Notes: generated by a model from the sequence alone, not told the origin. 64,000 nucleotides of DNA from Colletes latitarsis (GCF_051014445.1 NW_027488366.1:12418001-12482000), one strand, 5' to 3'. Positions 39,298 through 49,850 are shown, counted from the stretch's first letter. Translations and numbers: made by a program.

Positions 39298-41196
39298 GTC
39301 TGGGATAGGTCTGGGATTTGCTCTCATCAGGCTCATTCTTTCGCATATTTCTCATACTTGATGGCTAGATCCTGGGCTTTTTCTGGATTGCATCACGTAG
39401 TAATGAAGTACAACACTGAAACAGTCAATTAAACCTGGTTTGCATCAATATCTTAGAGGACAACGCAAGTTAGGTCTGGGATAGGTCTGGGATTTGCCCT
39501 CATCAGGGTCATACTTTCGCAGTTCTAACATACATGTTGACCTGATCGAGTGTTTTTTCTGCTTTGGATCACGTAGTAAAGTGGTACCACACTGAAACAG
39601 TCCGTTAAACCTGGTTTGGATCAATATTTTTGAGGATAACGCATGTTAGGTCTAGGTTAGGCCTGGGATTTTCACGCATCAGACTCATACTTTCGCATTC
39701 TTCACATACTTGTTGAACGGATCCTGGGTTTTTTCTGGTTTGGTTCACGTAGTAATGTGGGACCACACCGTAACAATCAATTAAACCTGGTTTCGATCAA
39801 TATTTTAGAGGATAACGCAAGTTTGGTCTGGGATAGGTCTGGGCTTTGCCCTCATCAGGCTCATACTTTCGCGTCTTTCACATACTTGTTGAGCAGATCC
39901 TGGGTTTTTTCTGGTTTGGATCACGTAGTAATGTGGTATCACACTGAAACAGTCAATTAAACCTGGTTTTGATGAATATTTTAGAGAATAACTCATGTTA
40001 GGTCTATGTTAGGTCTGGGATTTGCTCTCATCAGGCTCATTCTTTCGCATATTTCTCATACTAGATGGCTAGTTCCTGGGCTTTTTCTGGATTGCATCAC
40101 GTAGTAATGAAGTACAACACTGAAACAGTCAATTAAACCTGGTTTCCATCAATATCTTAGAGGACAACGCAAGTTAAGTCTGGGATAGGTCTGGGCTTTG
40201 CCCTCATCAGGCTCATATTTTCGCGTCTTTCACATACTTGTTGAGCAGATCCTGGGTTTTTTCTGGTTTGGGTCACGTAGTAATGTGGGACCACACTGAA
40301 ACAATCAATTAAACCTGGTCTTGATAAATATTTTAGAGGATAACGCATGTTAGGTCTGCGATAGGTCTGGGATTTGCCCTCATCAGACTCATACTTTCGC
40401 GTCTTTCACATACTTGTTGAGCAGATCCTGGGTTTTTTCTGGTGTGAATCACGTAGTAATGTGGTACCACACTGATACAATCAATTAAACCTGATCTTGA
40501 TAAATATTTTAGAGGATAACGCATGTTAGGTCTGGGTTAGGTCTAGGATTTGCCCTCATCAGGCTCATACTTTCTCATATTTCTCATACTTCATGGCTGG
40601 ATCCTGGGCTATTTCTGGATTGGATCACGTAGTAATGTGGTACCACACTGAAACAGTCAATTAAACCTGGTTTTGATCAATATTTTAAAGGATAACGCAA
40701 GTTAAGTCTGGGATAGGTCTGGGCTTTGCCCTCATCAGGCTCATACTTTCGCGTCTTTCACATACTTGTTGAGCAGATCCTGGGTTTTTTCTGGTTTGGG
40801 TCACGTAGTAATGTGTTACCACACTGAAACATTCAATTAAACCTGGTCTTGACAAAAATTTTAGAGGATAACGCATTTTAGGTTTGGGTTGGTCTAGGAT
40901 TTGCCCTCATCAGGCTCATACTTTCGCATATTTCTCATACTTCATGGCTAGATCCTGGGCTGTTTCTGGATTGTATCACATAGTAATGTGGTACCACGCT
41001 GAAACAGTCGATTAAACCTGGTTTCGATCAATATTTTAAAGGATAACGCAAGTTAAGTCTGGGATAGGTCTGGGATTTGACCTCATCAGACTCATACTTT
41101 CGCGTTTTTCACATACTTGTTGAACAGATCCTGGGTTTTTTCCGGTTTGGATCACGTAGTAGTGTGGTACCACACTGAAACAGTCCATTAAACCTG
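39298..41196 (+). repeat. 1,935-bp nested duplication, copy 2
   Basis: This is the second copy of the 11-monomer block. Similarity stops at AACCTG near 41196, where this copy continues TTTGCGATC and copy 1 continues GTTTGCATC. With the 7-kb repeat it gives three near-identical versions of the monomers equivalent to about 30.9-32.0 kb. Confidence 0.87.
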
Positions 41197-42493
41197 TTTG
41201 CGATCAATATTTGAGAGGATAACGCATGTTAGGTCTGGGTTAGGTCTAGGATTTGCCCTCATCAGGCTCATACTTTCGCATATTTCTCATACTTCATGGC
41301 TGGATCCTCGGCTATTTCTGGTTTGGATCACGTAGTAATGTGGGACCACACTGAAACAGTCAATTAAACCTGGTTTCGATCAATATATTAGAGAATAATT
41401 CATGTTAGGTCCAGGTTAGGTCTGGGATTTGCTCTCATCAGGCTCATTCTTTCGGATATTTCTCATACTTGATGGCTAGATCCTGGGCTTTTTCTGGATT
41501 GCATCACGTAGTAATGAAGTACAACACTGAAACAGTCAATTAAACCTGGTTTCCATCAATATCTTAGAGGACAACGCAAGTTAGGTCTGGGATAGGTCTG
41601 GGATTTGCCCACATCAGGCTCATACTTTCGCGTTTTTCACATACTTGTTGAACAGATCCTGGGTTTTTTCTGGTTTGGATCACGTAGTAATTCGGGACCA
41701 CACTGAAACAATCAATTAAACCTGGTCTTGATAAATATTTTAGAGGATAACGCATGTTAGGTCTGGGATAGGTCTGGGATTTGCCCTCATCAGACTCATA
41801 CTTTCGCACACTTCACATACTCGTTGAACAGATCCTGGGTTATTTTCTGGTTTGGATCCCATAGTAATGTGGTACCACACTGAAACAGTCGATTAAACCA
41901 GGTTTCGATCAATATTTTTGAAGATAACGCATGTTAGGTCTAGGTTAGGCCTGGGATTTTCACTCATCAGGCTCATACTTTCACATTCTTCTCATACTTG
42001 TTGAACGGATCCTGGGTTTTTTCTGGTTTGGATCACGTAGTAATGTGGTACCACGCTGAAACAGTCAACTAAACCTGGTTTTGATCAATATTTTAGAGAA
42101 TAATTGATGTTAGGTCTAGGTTAGGTCTGGGATTTGCTCTCATCAGGCTCATTCTTTCGCATATTTCTCATACTTGATGGCTAGATCCTGGGCTTTTTCT
42201 GGATTGCATCACGTAGTAATGTGGTACCACGCTGAAACAGTCAATTAAACCTGGTTTTGATGAATATTTTAGAGAATAATTGATGTTAGGTCTAGGTTAG
42301 GTCTGGGATTTGCTCTCATCAGGCTCATTCTTTCGCGTATTTCTCATATTTGATGGCTAGATCCTGGGCTTTTTCTGGATTGCATCACGTAGTAATGTGG
42401 GACCACACTGAAACAGTCAATTAAACCTGGTTTCCATCAATATTTTAGAGGATAACGCATGTTAGGTCTAGGTTAGCCCTGGGATTTTCACTC

Positions 42494-42503
42494 ATCAGAC
42501 TCA

Positions 42504-42506
<3 letters not shown>
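42494..42506 (+). repeat. Target-site duplication of copy B, one side
   Basis: ATCAGACTCATAC lies directly before the T tract and recurs directly after the 5' end of the element at 45451-45463. Up to three more T residues may belong to it but cannot be told apart from the poly(A) complement. Removing the element and one copy restores 176 bp between the landmarks at 42384 and 45517. Confidence 0.9.

Positions 42507-42535
<29 letters not shown>
42507..42535 (-). repeat. Poly(A) tail of copy B (29 T on the + strand)
   Basis: 29 uninterrupted T residues mark the 3' end of the minus-strand element, followed by GTCGTGGGG, the complement of the conserved CCCCACGAC 3' terminus also seen in copy A. 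The first two or three T residues may belong to the target CATACTTT. Confidence 0.95.
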
Positions 42536-43051
42536 GTCGTGGGGAAAATCTTCGAAAGACTCCCTCCCACCTCCTTGGGGAGAGGTGGGAGGGGTGTGTG
42601 GGATTCCCCGCGCCCGTACAACGACAGGCGCCGGACCTACCCACTAAAAACCCCACGGTGTCCCTTCGGCACGCTTTGGGAGGATACCGGGAATCGCTCG
42701 AAGCATTCTTCCGGTATCCTCCCCGTGCCCGCGCTTTCGCGCCCATCCCCCGGGGGGACAATCGGTCCCCCCAGTAGACACACTGCCTCATAGCGGCGGG
42801 ACGGGGCCACTCCATCCCGCCGCTATCCGTCCCGGGGCCGCGTTTAGTGGCGCCTGCGAGCCCCAACTCGCAACCGCCCGCGACCCCGTTTCCACCCCTC
42901 GGCGGCCGGGCGTTCATGGCCGCACCAGACCGCCGAGGGTGCCTGCCCTTGCGTCGGCCCGGTAGGGGGAGGCACTCCTACCCCCAACCGGTCCGACCCG
43001 GCGCCGCCTGGCGGGAGGAGGGTCCCCTCAGGACCCCCCTCCCAGCCTAGG
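42536..43051 (-). other. 3' UTR of retrotransposon copy B, hairpin-rich
   Basis: At 516 bp it is the same length as in copy A. Retained hairpins (+ strand coordinates) are CCCTCCCACCTC 42562-42573 with 42582-42593; GGGAGGATACCGG 42678-42690 with 42711-42723; GGGGGGAC 42752-42759 with 42765-42772; and ATAGCGGCGGGA 42790-42801 with 42815-42826. Two others are weakened by substitutions: the GTCGGACCGG stem has GGGCCGAC in one arm, and the CCCGCGCC stem is changed. Four of six stems are therefore perfect in both copies. Confidence 0.8.
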
Positions 43052-45433
43052 TCATCCGCCACGCCGAGGCGGCCGCCCGCGACGCCTCGCGACCGGGCGA
43101 CGACCTCGGGCCACCGCACGAGCGCGAGCTTCAGCGCGCCGCTGAACCTCGCGCTCCCTCCCCGCGGCCTCCTTCTGCAACATTACGTTCTCGCAGAAGG
43201 AGGCCACGGCCCTCCACTTCTCCTCGCTGCCGAGCATGGCGCGCACCACGCCCGGCAGCGAGACATCCCGCCCGACGACGCCGACCAGGACACGGCGCTC
43301 CCCTTCCCACGCGGGGCATACCTCCAGGGTATGATCCGCCGTGTCCTGCTCAGCGTCGCAGTGGCAGCAACGCGCCGTCGGCTCCTTCCCTATCCGGCAC
43401 AGGTATCTTCCGAAGCTGCCATGCCCGGAAAACACCTGTGCCATCCGGTAGGTGAGGCTGCCATGGCCTCTGTCCAGCCACTCCTTCAGGAGTGGCCGAA
43501 CCGCCCCGACAGTCCGGTGCCCCGCGGTTGGCAGAGCCAGCCGCTCCTGCCACGCGAGCAACACGGACTGCCGGGCCTGGCGCTTCAAATCGCCCCAAGC
43601 AGGTTCCTGCCCGCCCGGGACCGCCCCCACCCCCGCGCGACGGTCGACGCGGTGCCGATACATCACCGCGTGCGACCGCGCGAGCAGGTCCAAGGGCGGC
43701 ATCCCCGCTAGAACCGTCGCCGCCTCATGTGACACGGTCCGATACCCGCGGACGACCCTGAGCGCCATGCGCCTCTGCACCCGACGCAGCATAGTCATGC
43801 TGCGCCGGGAGGCAGCCAGGTCGTCCGCCCAGACGGGGGCCCCGTATAGGGCCACCGACTGGACTATTGCCACATAGAGGCGACGAACTCGGCCCGCCGG
43901 GCCCCCCAGGTTGGGCAGGATCCGGCCCAGAGCCGCAACCATCCTTTCCAACCGGGGGACCAGGCATCGGAAATGCTCCTCGAAACGCCAGTGGCTATCG
44001 AGGATCAGCCCTAGATACCTGATCTGGGGCTTCACCTCGATGTCAGCCCCACCCACCCGGATCAGAGGGGGTGGCGGATCCTGCCGAGGTGAATGAAACG
44101 CAATCACCTCGGGCTTATGGACCGCCACCGTCATCCCCATCCCCCTGATCCGGTCGACGACGCGTTGCGACCCCTCCTCCGCGCGGCGCATGGCCCTCCC
44201 CCAGTGCGCCCCGACGGCCAGCACCAGTGTGTCATCCGCATAACACACCGTGCTGACGCCGTCGGGGAGGCCGGCCCGCAACACCGAGTCGTACGCGATG
44301 CTCCACAGGAGTGGCCCGAGGACCGACCCCTGCGGAACACCGCAGTACACCTCCCTCCGCATATCACCATCCCGGCCCGGATACTCGATCCACCTGCCGC
44401 GGAGATAATCCCCGACGACCGTCCTGAGACAAGGGGGGACTCGATGATATTCGAGTCCCCTCCTTATCTCTTCCCAGGGGAGGGTGTTAAAGGCATTGGC
44501 AATATCCAAGGATATTGCCAATGCCACCCCACCCCGGGAGACGACCGCCCCCGAGAGGGCCCTCACACGACCTATCGCGTCGATAGTCGATCGGCCCCCC
44601 CAGAAACCGAACTGGCAGTCGGCCAGACCGGGATCACCCCGCGACAGGTGCTCGACGAGGCGGGCAGCAATCACCCGCTCGAAGAGCTTGCCCACCTCGT
44701 CGAGGAGACAAATGGGCCGGTATGCGGAGGGAGACTCCGCGGGCCGACCCTCCTTCCGGAGGAGGACCATCCTCGCCACCTTCCAACTGGGGGGGAATCG
44801 CCCGTCCCTCAGGCAGCGGTCGAACAACCGCCTGAGGTCGGCCCCAAGGACGCCCTGGGTCAAGACCCAAACCCGGCCGGGCACACCACCCGGACCCGGG
44901 GCCGTGTTACGAACCCCGAGCCGTCTGATGGCCGCTGCCAGCTCCTCCTGCGTGACCCCCAGCTCGGCCGTCCACTCCACTGGGACAGCCGCCGCCGCCG
45001 GAGGACGCGGTCCCCTCTCCCCAATTGGGAAGTGTGTATTGACCACGTCCTCCAGCAGCCGGGGGTCAAGACCCTCGGTGACGGGGGGCGCCCACGGGCG
45101 GAGCTTATTCAGCACCACCTTATATGGGCGCCCCCATGGATCGTCATCAAGGGTCTGGAGGAGCTCCTTCCATGCCCGGGTCTTGGCCCGTTTGATGGCG
45201 ACCTGCAGAGCAACCCGCGCCACGCGGTATGCTCCATACAGGTCATCAGCTGCCCTCGCTCGCGCCACGCCGTCGCCTGTACGTTGACGACGGCGCGCGC
45301 GGGTGTACTGGCGTCGGGCGCGGACAGTCGCGACTCGCAACTCCGCGATCGCGTCCGACCACCAGTACACCGCCCGGCGAGGAGAAGCCCGCCCGACCCG
45401 AGGCATCGCCGCGTCGCAAATACCCGCGACCAA
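43052..45433 (-). CDS. 5'-truncated retrotransposon ORF2: reverse transcriptase plus zinc knuckle
   Basis: The frame spans 793 codons with no internal stop. Residues 20-120 are a linker with a VYWWSDAIAELR-type stretch. The reverse transcriptase spans about residues 175-480: APGPGGVP (178-185), YRPICLL (238-244), QFGFWGGRST (274-283), SLDIANAF with catalytic D310, GVPQGSVLGPLLW (365-377) and the YADD box at 398-401, followed by RYLGLILD. The C-terminal zinc knuckle is C689-x2-C692-x8-H701-x4-C706, then an Arg-rich tail. The protein would copy element RNA at a nicked genomic site. The codon at 45433 is TTG, not ATG, and the frame stays open to the truncation at 45450, so there is no genuine start; the first ATG is codon 10. 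The endonuclease is absent. W278 sits where relatives usually have Arg or a similar residue (QFGFR), possibly a weakening change. R1-clade assignment is by motif style and is fairly likely, not proven. Confidence 0.9.
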   Translation of the reverse strand: MVAGICDAAMPRVGRASPRRAVYWWSDAIAELRVATVRARRQYTRARRRQRTGDGVARARAADDLYGAYRVARVALQVAIKRAKTRAWKELLQTLDDDPWGRPYKVVLNKLRPWAPPVTEGLDPRLLEDVVNTHFPIGERGPRPPAAAAVPVEWTAELGVTQEELAAAIRRLGVRNTAPGPGGVPGRVWVLTQGVLGADLRRLFDRCLRDGRFPPSWKVARMVLLRKEGRPAESPSAYRPICLLDEVGKLFERVIAARLVEHLSRGDPGLADCQFGFWGGRSTIDAIGRVRALSGAVVSRGGVALAISLDIANAFNTLPWEEIRRGLEYHRVPPCLRTVVGDYLRGRWIEYPGRDGDMRREVYCGVPQGSVLGPLLWSIAYDSVLRAGLPDGVSTVCYADDTLVLAVGAHWGRAMRRAEEGSQRVVDRIRGMGMTVAVHKPEVIAFHSPRQDPPPPLIRVGGADIEVKPQIRYLGLILDSHWRFEEHFRCLVPRLERMVAALGRILPNLGGPAGRVRRLYVAIVQSVALYGAPVWADDLAASRRSMTMLRRVQRRMALRVVRGYRTVSHEAATVLAGMPPLDLLARSHAVMYRHRVDRRAGVGAVPGGQEPAWGDLKRQARQSVLLAWQERLALPTAGHRTVGAVRPLLKEWLDRGHGSLTYRMAQVFSGHGSFGRYLCRIGKEPTARCCHCDAEQDTADHTLEVCPAWEGERRVLVGVVGRDVSLPGVVRAMLGSEEKWRAVASFCENVMLQKEAAGREREVQRRAEARARAVARGRRPVARRRGRPPRRGG
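44435..44460. other. Perfect 10-bp hairpin within the RT coding region
   Basis: GGGGACTCGA (44435-44444) and TCGAGTCCCC (44451-44460) form a perfect inverted repeat with a 6-nt loop. It overlaps the codons for the RGLEYHRVP stretch (about residues 325-333), just downstream of motif A in element orientation. Confidence 0.8.
44492..44525. other. Perfect 16-bp inverted repeat over RT motif A codons
   Basis: GGCATTGGCAATATCC (44492-44507) is the exact reverse complement of GGATATTGCCAATGCC (44510-44525), with only AA between them. On the minus strand this encodes the ALAISLDIANA region. The codon of the catalytic Asp (D310, 44504-44506) lies in one arm. Confidence 0.85.
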
Positions 45434-45450
45434 TGCTCCGAGCCGGGCGA

Positions 45451-45463
45451 ATCAGACTCATAC
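45451..45463 (+). repeat. Target-site duplication of copy B, other side
   Basis: ATCAGACTCATAC abuts the 5' end of the truncated element and leads into normal satellite (TTTCGCGTTTTTCAC). It matches 42494-42506 exactly. Confidence 0.9.
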
Positions 45464-46068
45464 TTTCGCGTTTTTCACATACTTGTTGAACAGATCCTGG
45501 GTTTTTTCTGGTTTGGATCACGTAGTAGTGCGGTACCACACTGAAACAGTCCATTAAACCTGTTTGCGATCAATATTTGAGAGGATAACGCATGTTAGGT
45601 CTGGGTTAGGTCTAGGATTTATCCTCATCAGGCTCATACTTTCGCATATTTCTCATACTTCATGGCTGGATCCTGGGCTATTTCTGGATTGGATCACGTA
45701 GTAATGTGGTACCACACTGAAACAGTCAATTAAACCTGGTTTTGATCAATATTTTAGAGAATAATTCATGTTAGGTCTAGGTTAGGTCTGGGATTTGCTC
45801 TCATCAGGCTCATTCTTTCGCATATTTCTCATACTTGATGGCTACATCCTAGGCTTCTTCTGGATTGCATCACGTAGTAATGAAGTACAACACTGAAGCA
45901 GTCAATTAAACCTGGTTTCGATCAATATTTTAGAGAATAATTCATGTTAGGTCTAGGTTAGGTCTGGGATTTGCTCTCATCAGGCTCATTCTTTCGCATA
46001 TTTCTCATACTTGATGGCTAGATCCTGGGCTTTTTCTGGATTGCATCACGTAGTAATGAAGTACAACA

Positions 46069-46983
46069 CTGAAACAGTCGATTAAACCAGGTTTCGATCA
46101 ATATTTTTGAGGATAACGCATGTTAGGTCTAGGTTAGGCCTGGGATTTTCACTCATCAGTCTCATACTTTCGCATTCTTCTCATACTTGTTGAACGGATC
46201 CTGGGTTTTTTCTGGTTTGGATCACGTAGTAATATGGTACCACGCTGAAACAGTCAATTAAACCTGGTTTTGATCAATATTTTAGAGAATAATTCATGTT
46301 AGGTCTAGGTTAGGTCTGGGATTTGCTCTCATCAGGCTCATTCTTTCGCATATTTCTCATACTTGACGGCTCGATCCTGGGCTTTCTCTGGATTGCATCA
46401 CGTAGTAATGAGGTACAACACTGAAACAGTCAATTAAACCTGGTTTCGATCAATATTTTAGAGAATAATTCATGTTAGGTCTAGGTTAGGTCTGGGATTT
46501 GCTGTCATCAGGCTCATTCTTTCGCATATATCTCATACTTGATGGCTAGATCCTGGGCTTTCTCTGGATTGCATCACGTAGTAATGAAGTACAACTCTGA
46601 AACAGTCAATTAAACCTGGTTTCCATCAATATTTTAGAGGACAACGCATGTCAGGTCTAGGTTAGGCCTGGGATTTGCTCTCATCAGGGACATACTTTCG
46701 AAGTTTTAACATACATATTGGTCTGATCGAGGGTTTTTTCTGCTTTGGATCACGTAGTAAAGTGGTACCACACTGAAACAGTCCATGAAACCTGGTGTTG
46801 ATAAATATTTTAGAGGATAACGCATGTTAGGTCTGGGTTAGGTCTAGGATTTGCCCTCATAAGGCTCATACTTTCGCATATTTCTCATACTTCATGGCTA
46901 GATCCTGGGCTGTTTCTGGATTGTATCACGTAGTAATGTGGTACCACGCTGAAACAGTCAATTAAACCTGGTTTCGATCAATA
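46069..46983 (+). repeat. 1,233-bp-offset duplication, copy 1
   Basis: 915 bp here match 47302-48216 at an offset of 1,233 bp (7 monomers plus 1 bp). Shared rare variants are CATCAGTCTCATAC, AGTAATATGGTACC, GACGGCTCGATCC and TTTGCTGTCATCAGG. Confidence 0.83.
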
Positions 46984-47301
46984 TCTTAGAGGACAACGCA
47001 AGTTAGGTCTGGGATAGGTCTGGGATTTGCCCACATCAGGCTCATACTTTCGCGTTTTTCACATACTTGTTGAACAGAACCTGGGTTTTTTCTGGTTTGG
47101 ATCACGTAGTAGTGTGGTACCACACTGAAACAGTCCATTAAACATGGTTTGGATCAACATTTTAGAGGATAACGCATGTTAGGTCTAGGTTAGGTCTGGG
47201 ATTTTCACTCATCAGACTCATACTTTCGCACACTTCACATACTCGTTGAACAGATCCTGGGTTATTTCCTGGTTTGGATCTCATAGTAATGTGGTACCAC
47301 A

Positions 47302-48216
47302 CTGAAACAGTCGATTAAACCAGGTTTCGATCAATATTTTTGAGGATAACGCATGTTAGGTCTAGGTTAGGCCTGGGATTTTCACTCATCAGTCTCATAC
47401 TTTCGCATTCTTCTCATACTTGTTGAACGGATCCTGGGTTTTTTCTGGTTTGGATCACGTAGTAATATGGTACCACGCTGAAACAGTCAATTAAACCTGG
47501 TTTTGATCAATATTTTAGAGAATAATTCATGTTAGGTCTAGGTTAGGTCTGGGATTTGCTCTCATCAGGCTCATTCTTTCGCATATTTCTCATACTTGAC
47601 GGCTCGATCCTGGGCTTTCTCTGGATTGCATCACGTAGTAATGAGGTACAACACTGAAACAGTCAATTAAACCTGGTTTCGATCAATATTTTAGAGAATA
47701 ATTCATGTTAGGTCTAGGTTAGGTCTGGGATTTGCTGTCATCAGGCTCATTCTTTCGCATATATCTCATACTTGATGGCTAGATCCTGGGCTTTCTCTGG
47801 ATTGCATCACGTAGTAATGAAGTACAACACTGAAACAGTCAATTAAACCTGGTTTCCATCAATATTTTAGAGGACAACGCATGTCAGGTCTAGGTTAGGC
47901 CTGGGATTTGCTCTCATCAGGGACATACTTTCGAAGTTTTAACATACATATTGGTCTGATCGAGGGTTTTTTCCGCTTTGGATCACGTAGTAAAGTGGTA
48001 CCACACTGAAACAGTCCATGAAACCTGGTGTTGATAAATATTTTAGAGGATAACGCATGTTAGGTCTGGGTTAGGTCTAGGATTTGCCCTCATAAGGCTC
48101 ATACTTTCGCATATTTCTCATACTTCATGGCTAGATCCTGGGCTGTTTCTGGATTGTATCACGTAGTAATGTGGTACCACGCTGAAACAGTCAATTAAAC
48201 CTGGTTTCGATCAATA
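47302..48216 (+). repeat. 1,233-bp-offset duplication, copy 2
   Basis: This is the second copy of the 46069-46983 block. Beyond 48216 it continues with the GATAGGTGTGGCATAGG marker, which copy 1 lacks but 5371 and 8362 carry, so this copy is the one closest to block 1. Confidence 0.83.
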
Positions 48217-48441
48217 TTTTAGAGGATAACGCAAGATAGGTGTGGCATAGGTCTGGGATTCGCCCTCATCAGGCTCATAATTTCGCATTCTTCACATACT
48301 TGTTGAACGGATCCAGGGTTTTTTCTGGTTTGGATCACGTAGTAATGTGGGACCACACTGAAACAGTCAATTAAACCTGGTTTCGATCAATATATTAGAG
48401 AATAATTCATGGTAGGTCTAGGTTAGGTCTGGGATTTGCTC
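47686..48441 (+). repeat. Near-identical copy of 4822-5577, about 42.9 kb away
   Basis: About 756 bp match 4822-5577 at a constant offset of 42,864 bp. Shared rare markers are TTTGCTGTCATCAGG, GACATACTTTCGAAG, CATATTGGTCTGATCG, CCTCATAAGGC and AAGATAGGTGTGGC. It also matches the tandem copy at about 7813-8568. This shows exchange or duplication across most of the array. Confidence 0.82.
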
Positions 48442-49850
48442 TCATCAGGCTCATTCTTTCGCATATTTCTCATACTTGATGGATAGATCCTGGGCTTTTT
48501 CTGGATTGCATCACGTAGTAATGAAGTACAACACTGAATCAGTCAATTAAACCTGGTTTCCATCAATATCTTAGAGGACAACGCAAGTTAGGTCTGGGAT
48601 AGGTCTGGGATTTGCCCACATCAGGCTCATACTTTCGCGTTTTTCACATACTTGTTGAACAGAACCTGGGTTTTTTCTGGTTTGGATCACGTAGTAGTGT
48701 GGTACCACACTGAAACAGTCCATTAAACATGGTTTGGATCAACATTTTAGAGGATAACGCATGTTAGGTCTAGGTTAGGTCTGGGATTTTCACTCATCAG
48801 ACTCATACTTTCGCACACTTCACATACTCGTTGAACAGATCCTGGGTTATTTCCTGGTTTGGATCTCATAGTAATGTGGTACCACACTGAAACAGTCGAT
48901 TAAACCAGGTTTCGATCAATATTTTTGAGGATAACGCATGTTAGGTCTAGGTTAGGCCTGGGATTTTCACTCATCAGACTCATACTTTCGCATTCTTCTC
49001 ATACTTGTTGAACGGATCCTGGGTTTTTTCTGGTTTGGATCACGTAGTAATGTGGGACCACACTGAAACAGTCAATTAAACCTGGTTTCGATCAATATAT
49101 TAGAGAATAATTCATGGTAGGTCTAGGTTAGGTCTGGGATTTGCTCTCATCAGGCTCATTCTTTCGCATATTTCTCACACTTGATGGATAGATCCTGGGC
49201 TTTTTCTGGATTGCATCACGTAGTAATGAAGTACAACACTGAATCAGTCAATTAAACCTGGTTTCCATCAATATCTTAGAGGACAACGCAAGTTAGGTCT
49301 GGGATAGGTCTGGGATTTGCCCACATCAGGCTCATACTTTCGCGTTTTTCACATACTTGTTGAACAGAACCTGGGTTTTTTCTGGTTTGGATCACGTAGT
49401 AGTGTGGTACCACACTGAAACAGTCCATTAAACATGGTTTGGATCAACATTTTAGAGGATAACGCATGTTAGGTCTAGGTTAGGCCTGGGATTTTCACTC
49501 ATCAGACTCATACTTTCGCATTCTTCTCATACTTGTTGAACGGATCCTGGGTTTTTTCTAGTTTGTATCACGTAGTAATGTGGGACCACACTGAAACAGT
49601 CAACTAAACCTGGTTTCGATCAATATATTAGAGAATAATTAATGTTAGGTCTAGGTTAGGCCTGGGATTTTCACTCATCAGACTCATACTTTCGCACTCT
49701 TCTCATACTTGTTGAACGGATCCTGGGTTTTTTCTGGTTTGGATCACGTAGTAATGTGGTACCACACTGAAACATTGAATTAAACCTGGTCTTGATAAAT
49801 ATTTTAGAGGATAACGCATGTTAGGTCTGGGTTAAGTCTAGGATTTGCCC
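48442..49850 (+). repeat. 705-bp (4-monomer) local duplication
   Basis: Blocks of four monomers repeat at an offset of about 705 bp. The marker ACACTGAATCAGTC occurs at about 48531 and 49236. TTGCCCACATCAGG followed by CAGAACCTGGG and TTAAACATGGTTTGG recurs near 47030, 48610 and 49315. The exact outer limits were not resolved by eye. Confidence 0.65.

Larger units (their letters stand above)
18922..42506 (+). repeat. 176-bp satellite array, block 2 (about 134 monomers)
   Basis: This continues the same satellite, in the same orientation and phase as block 1. It includes the 7.0-kb and 1.9-kb higher-order duplications listed separately. Small indel variants are present: a 13-bp deletion next to AGGTTTCGAGGATAACG (near 22243, 25928 and 32948) and a 7-bp deletion at 28571 compared with its duplicate at 35590. 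No non-repeat sequence or gene was found. Confidence 0.97.
42507..45450 (-). mobile_element. R1-clade-like non-LTR retrotransposon, copy B (5'-truncated)
   Basis: This is the longer copy of the same family, on the minus strand (2,944 bp with its tail). In element orientation it starts at 45450 inside ORF2, just upstream of the linker before the reverse transcriptase. It then has an intact reverse transcriptase, a zinc knuckle, a 516-bp 3' UTR and an A29 tail. ORF1 and the apurinic-like endonuclease domain are missing. R1-clade elements usually run about 5-6 kb, so roughly half is lost. Perfect target duplications flank it. Because reverse transcriptase and 3' UTR survive, it could in principle be mobilised by a full-length relative but not alone (inference). 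Confidence 0.93.

Noticed and set aside
24433..40000. Plus-strand frames of 60-75 codons in the satellite
   Set aside because: They are repeat-derived frames that copy with the higher-order duplications; there is no evidence of coding beyond being open.
17522..45450. Processed host gene or rDNA-inserted R1 copy
   Set aside because: The coding content is a retrotransposon ORF2, and both flanks are satellite, not 28S rDNA.
44093..45544. Plus-strand open frame of 483 codons across copy B
   Set aside because: It lies antisense to the reverse transcriptase ORF and runs into the satellite. Long antisense frames are expected in GC-rich coding sequence, and no protein family was recognisable.
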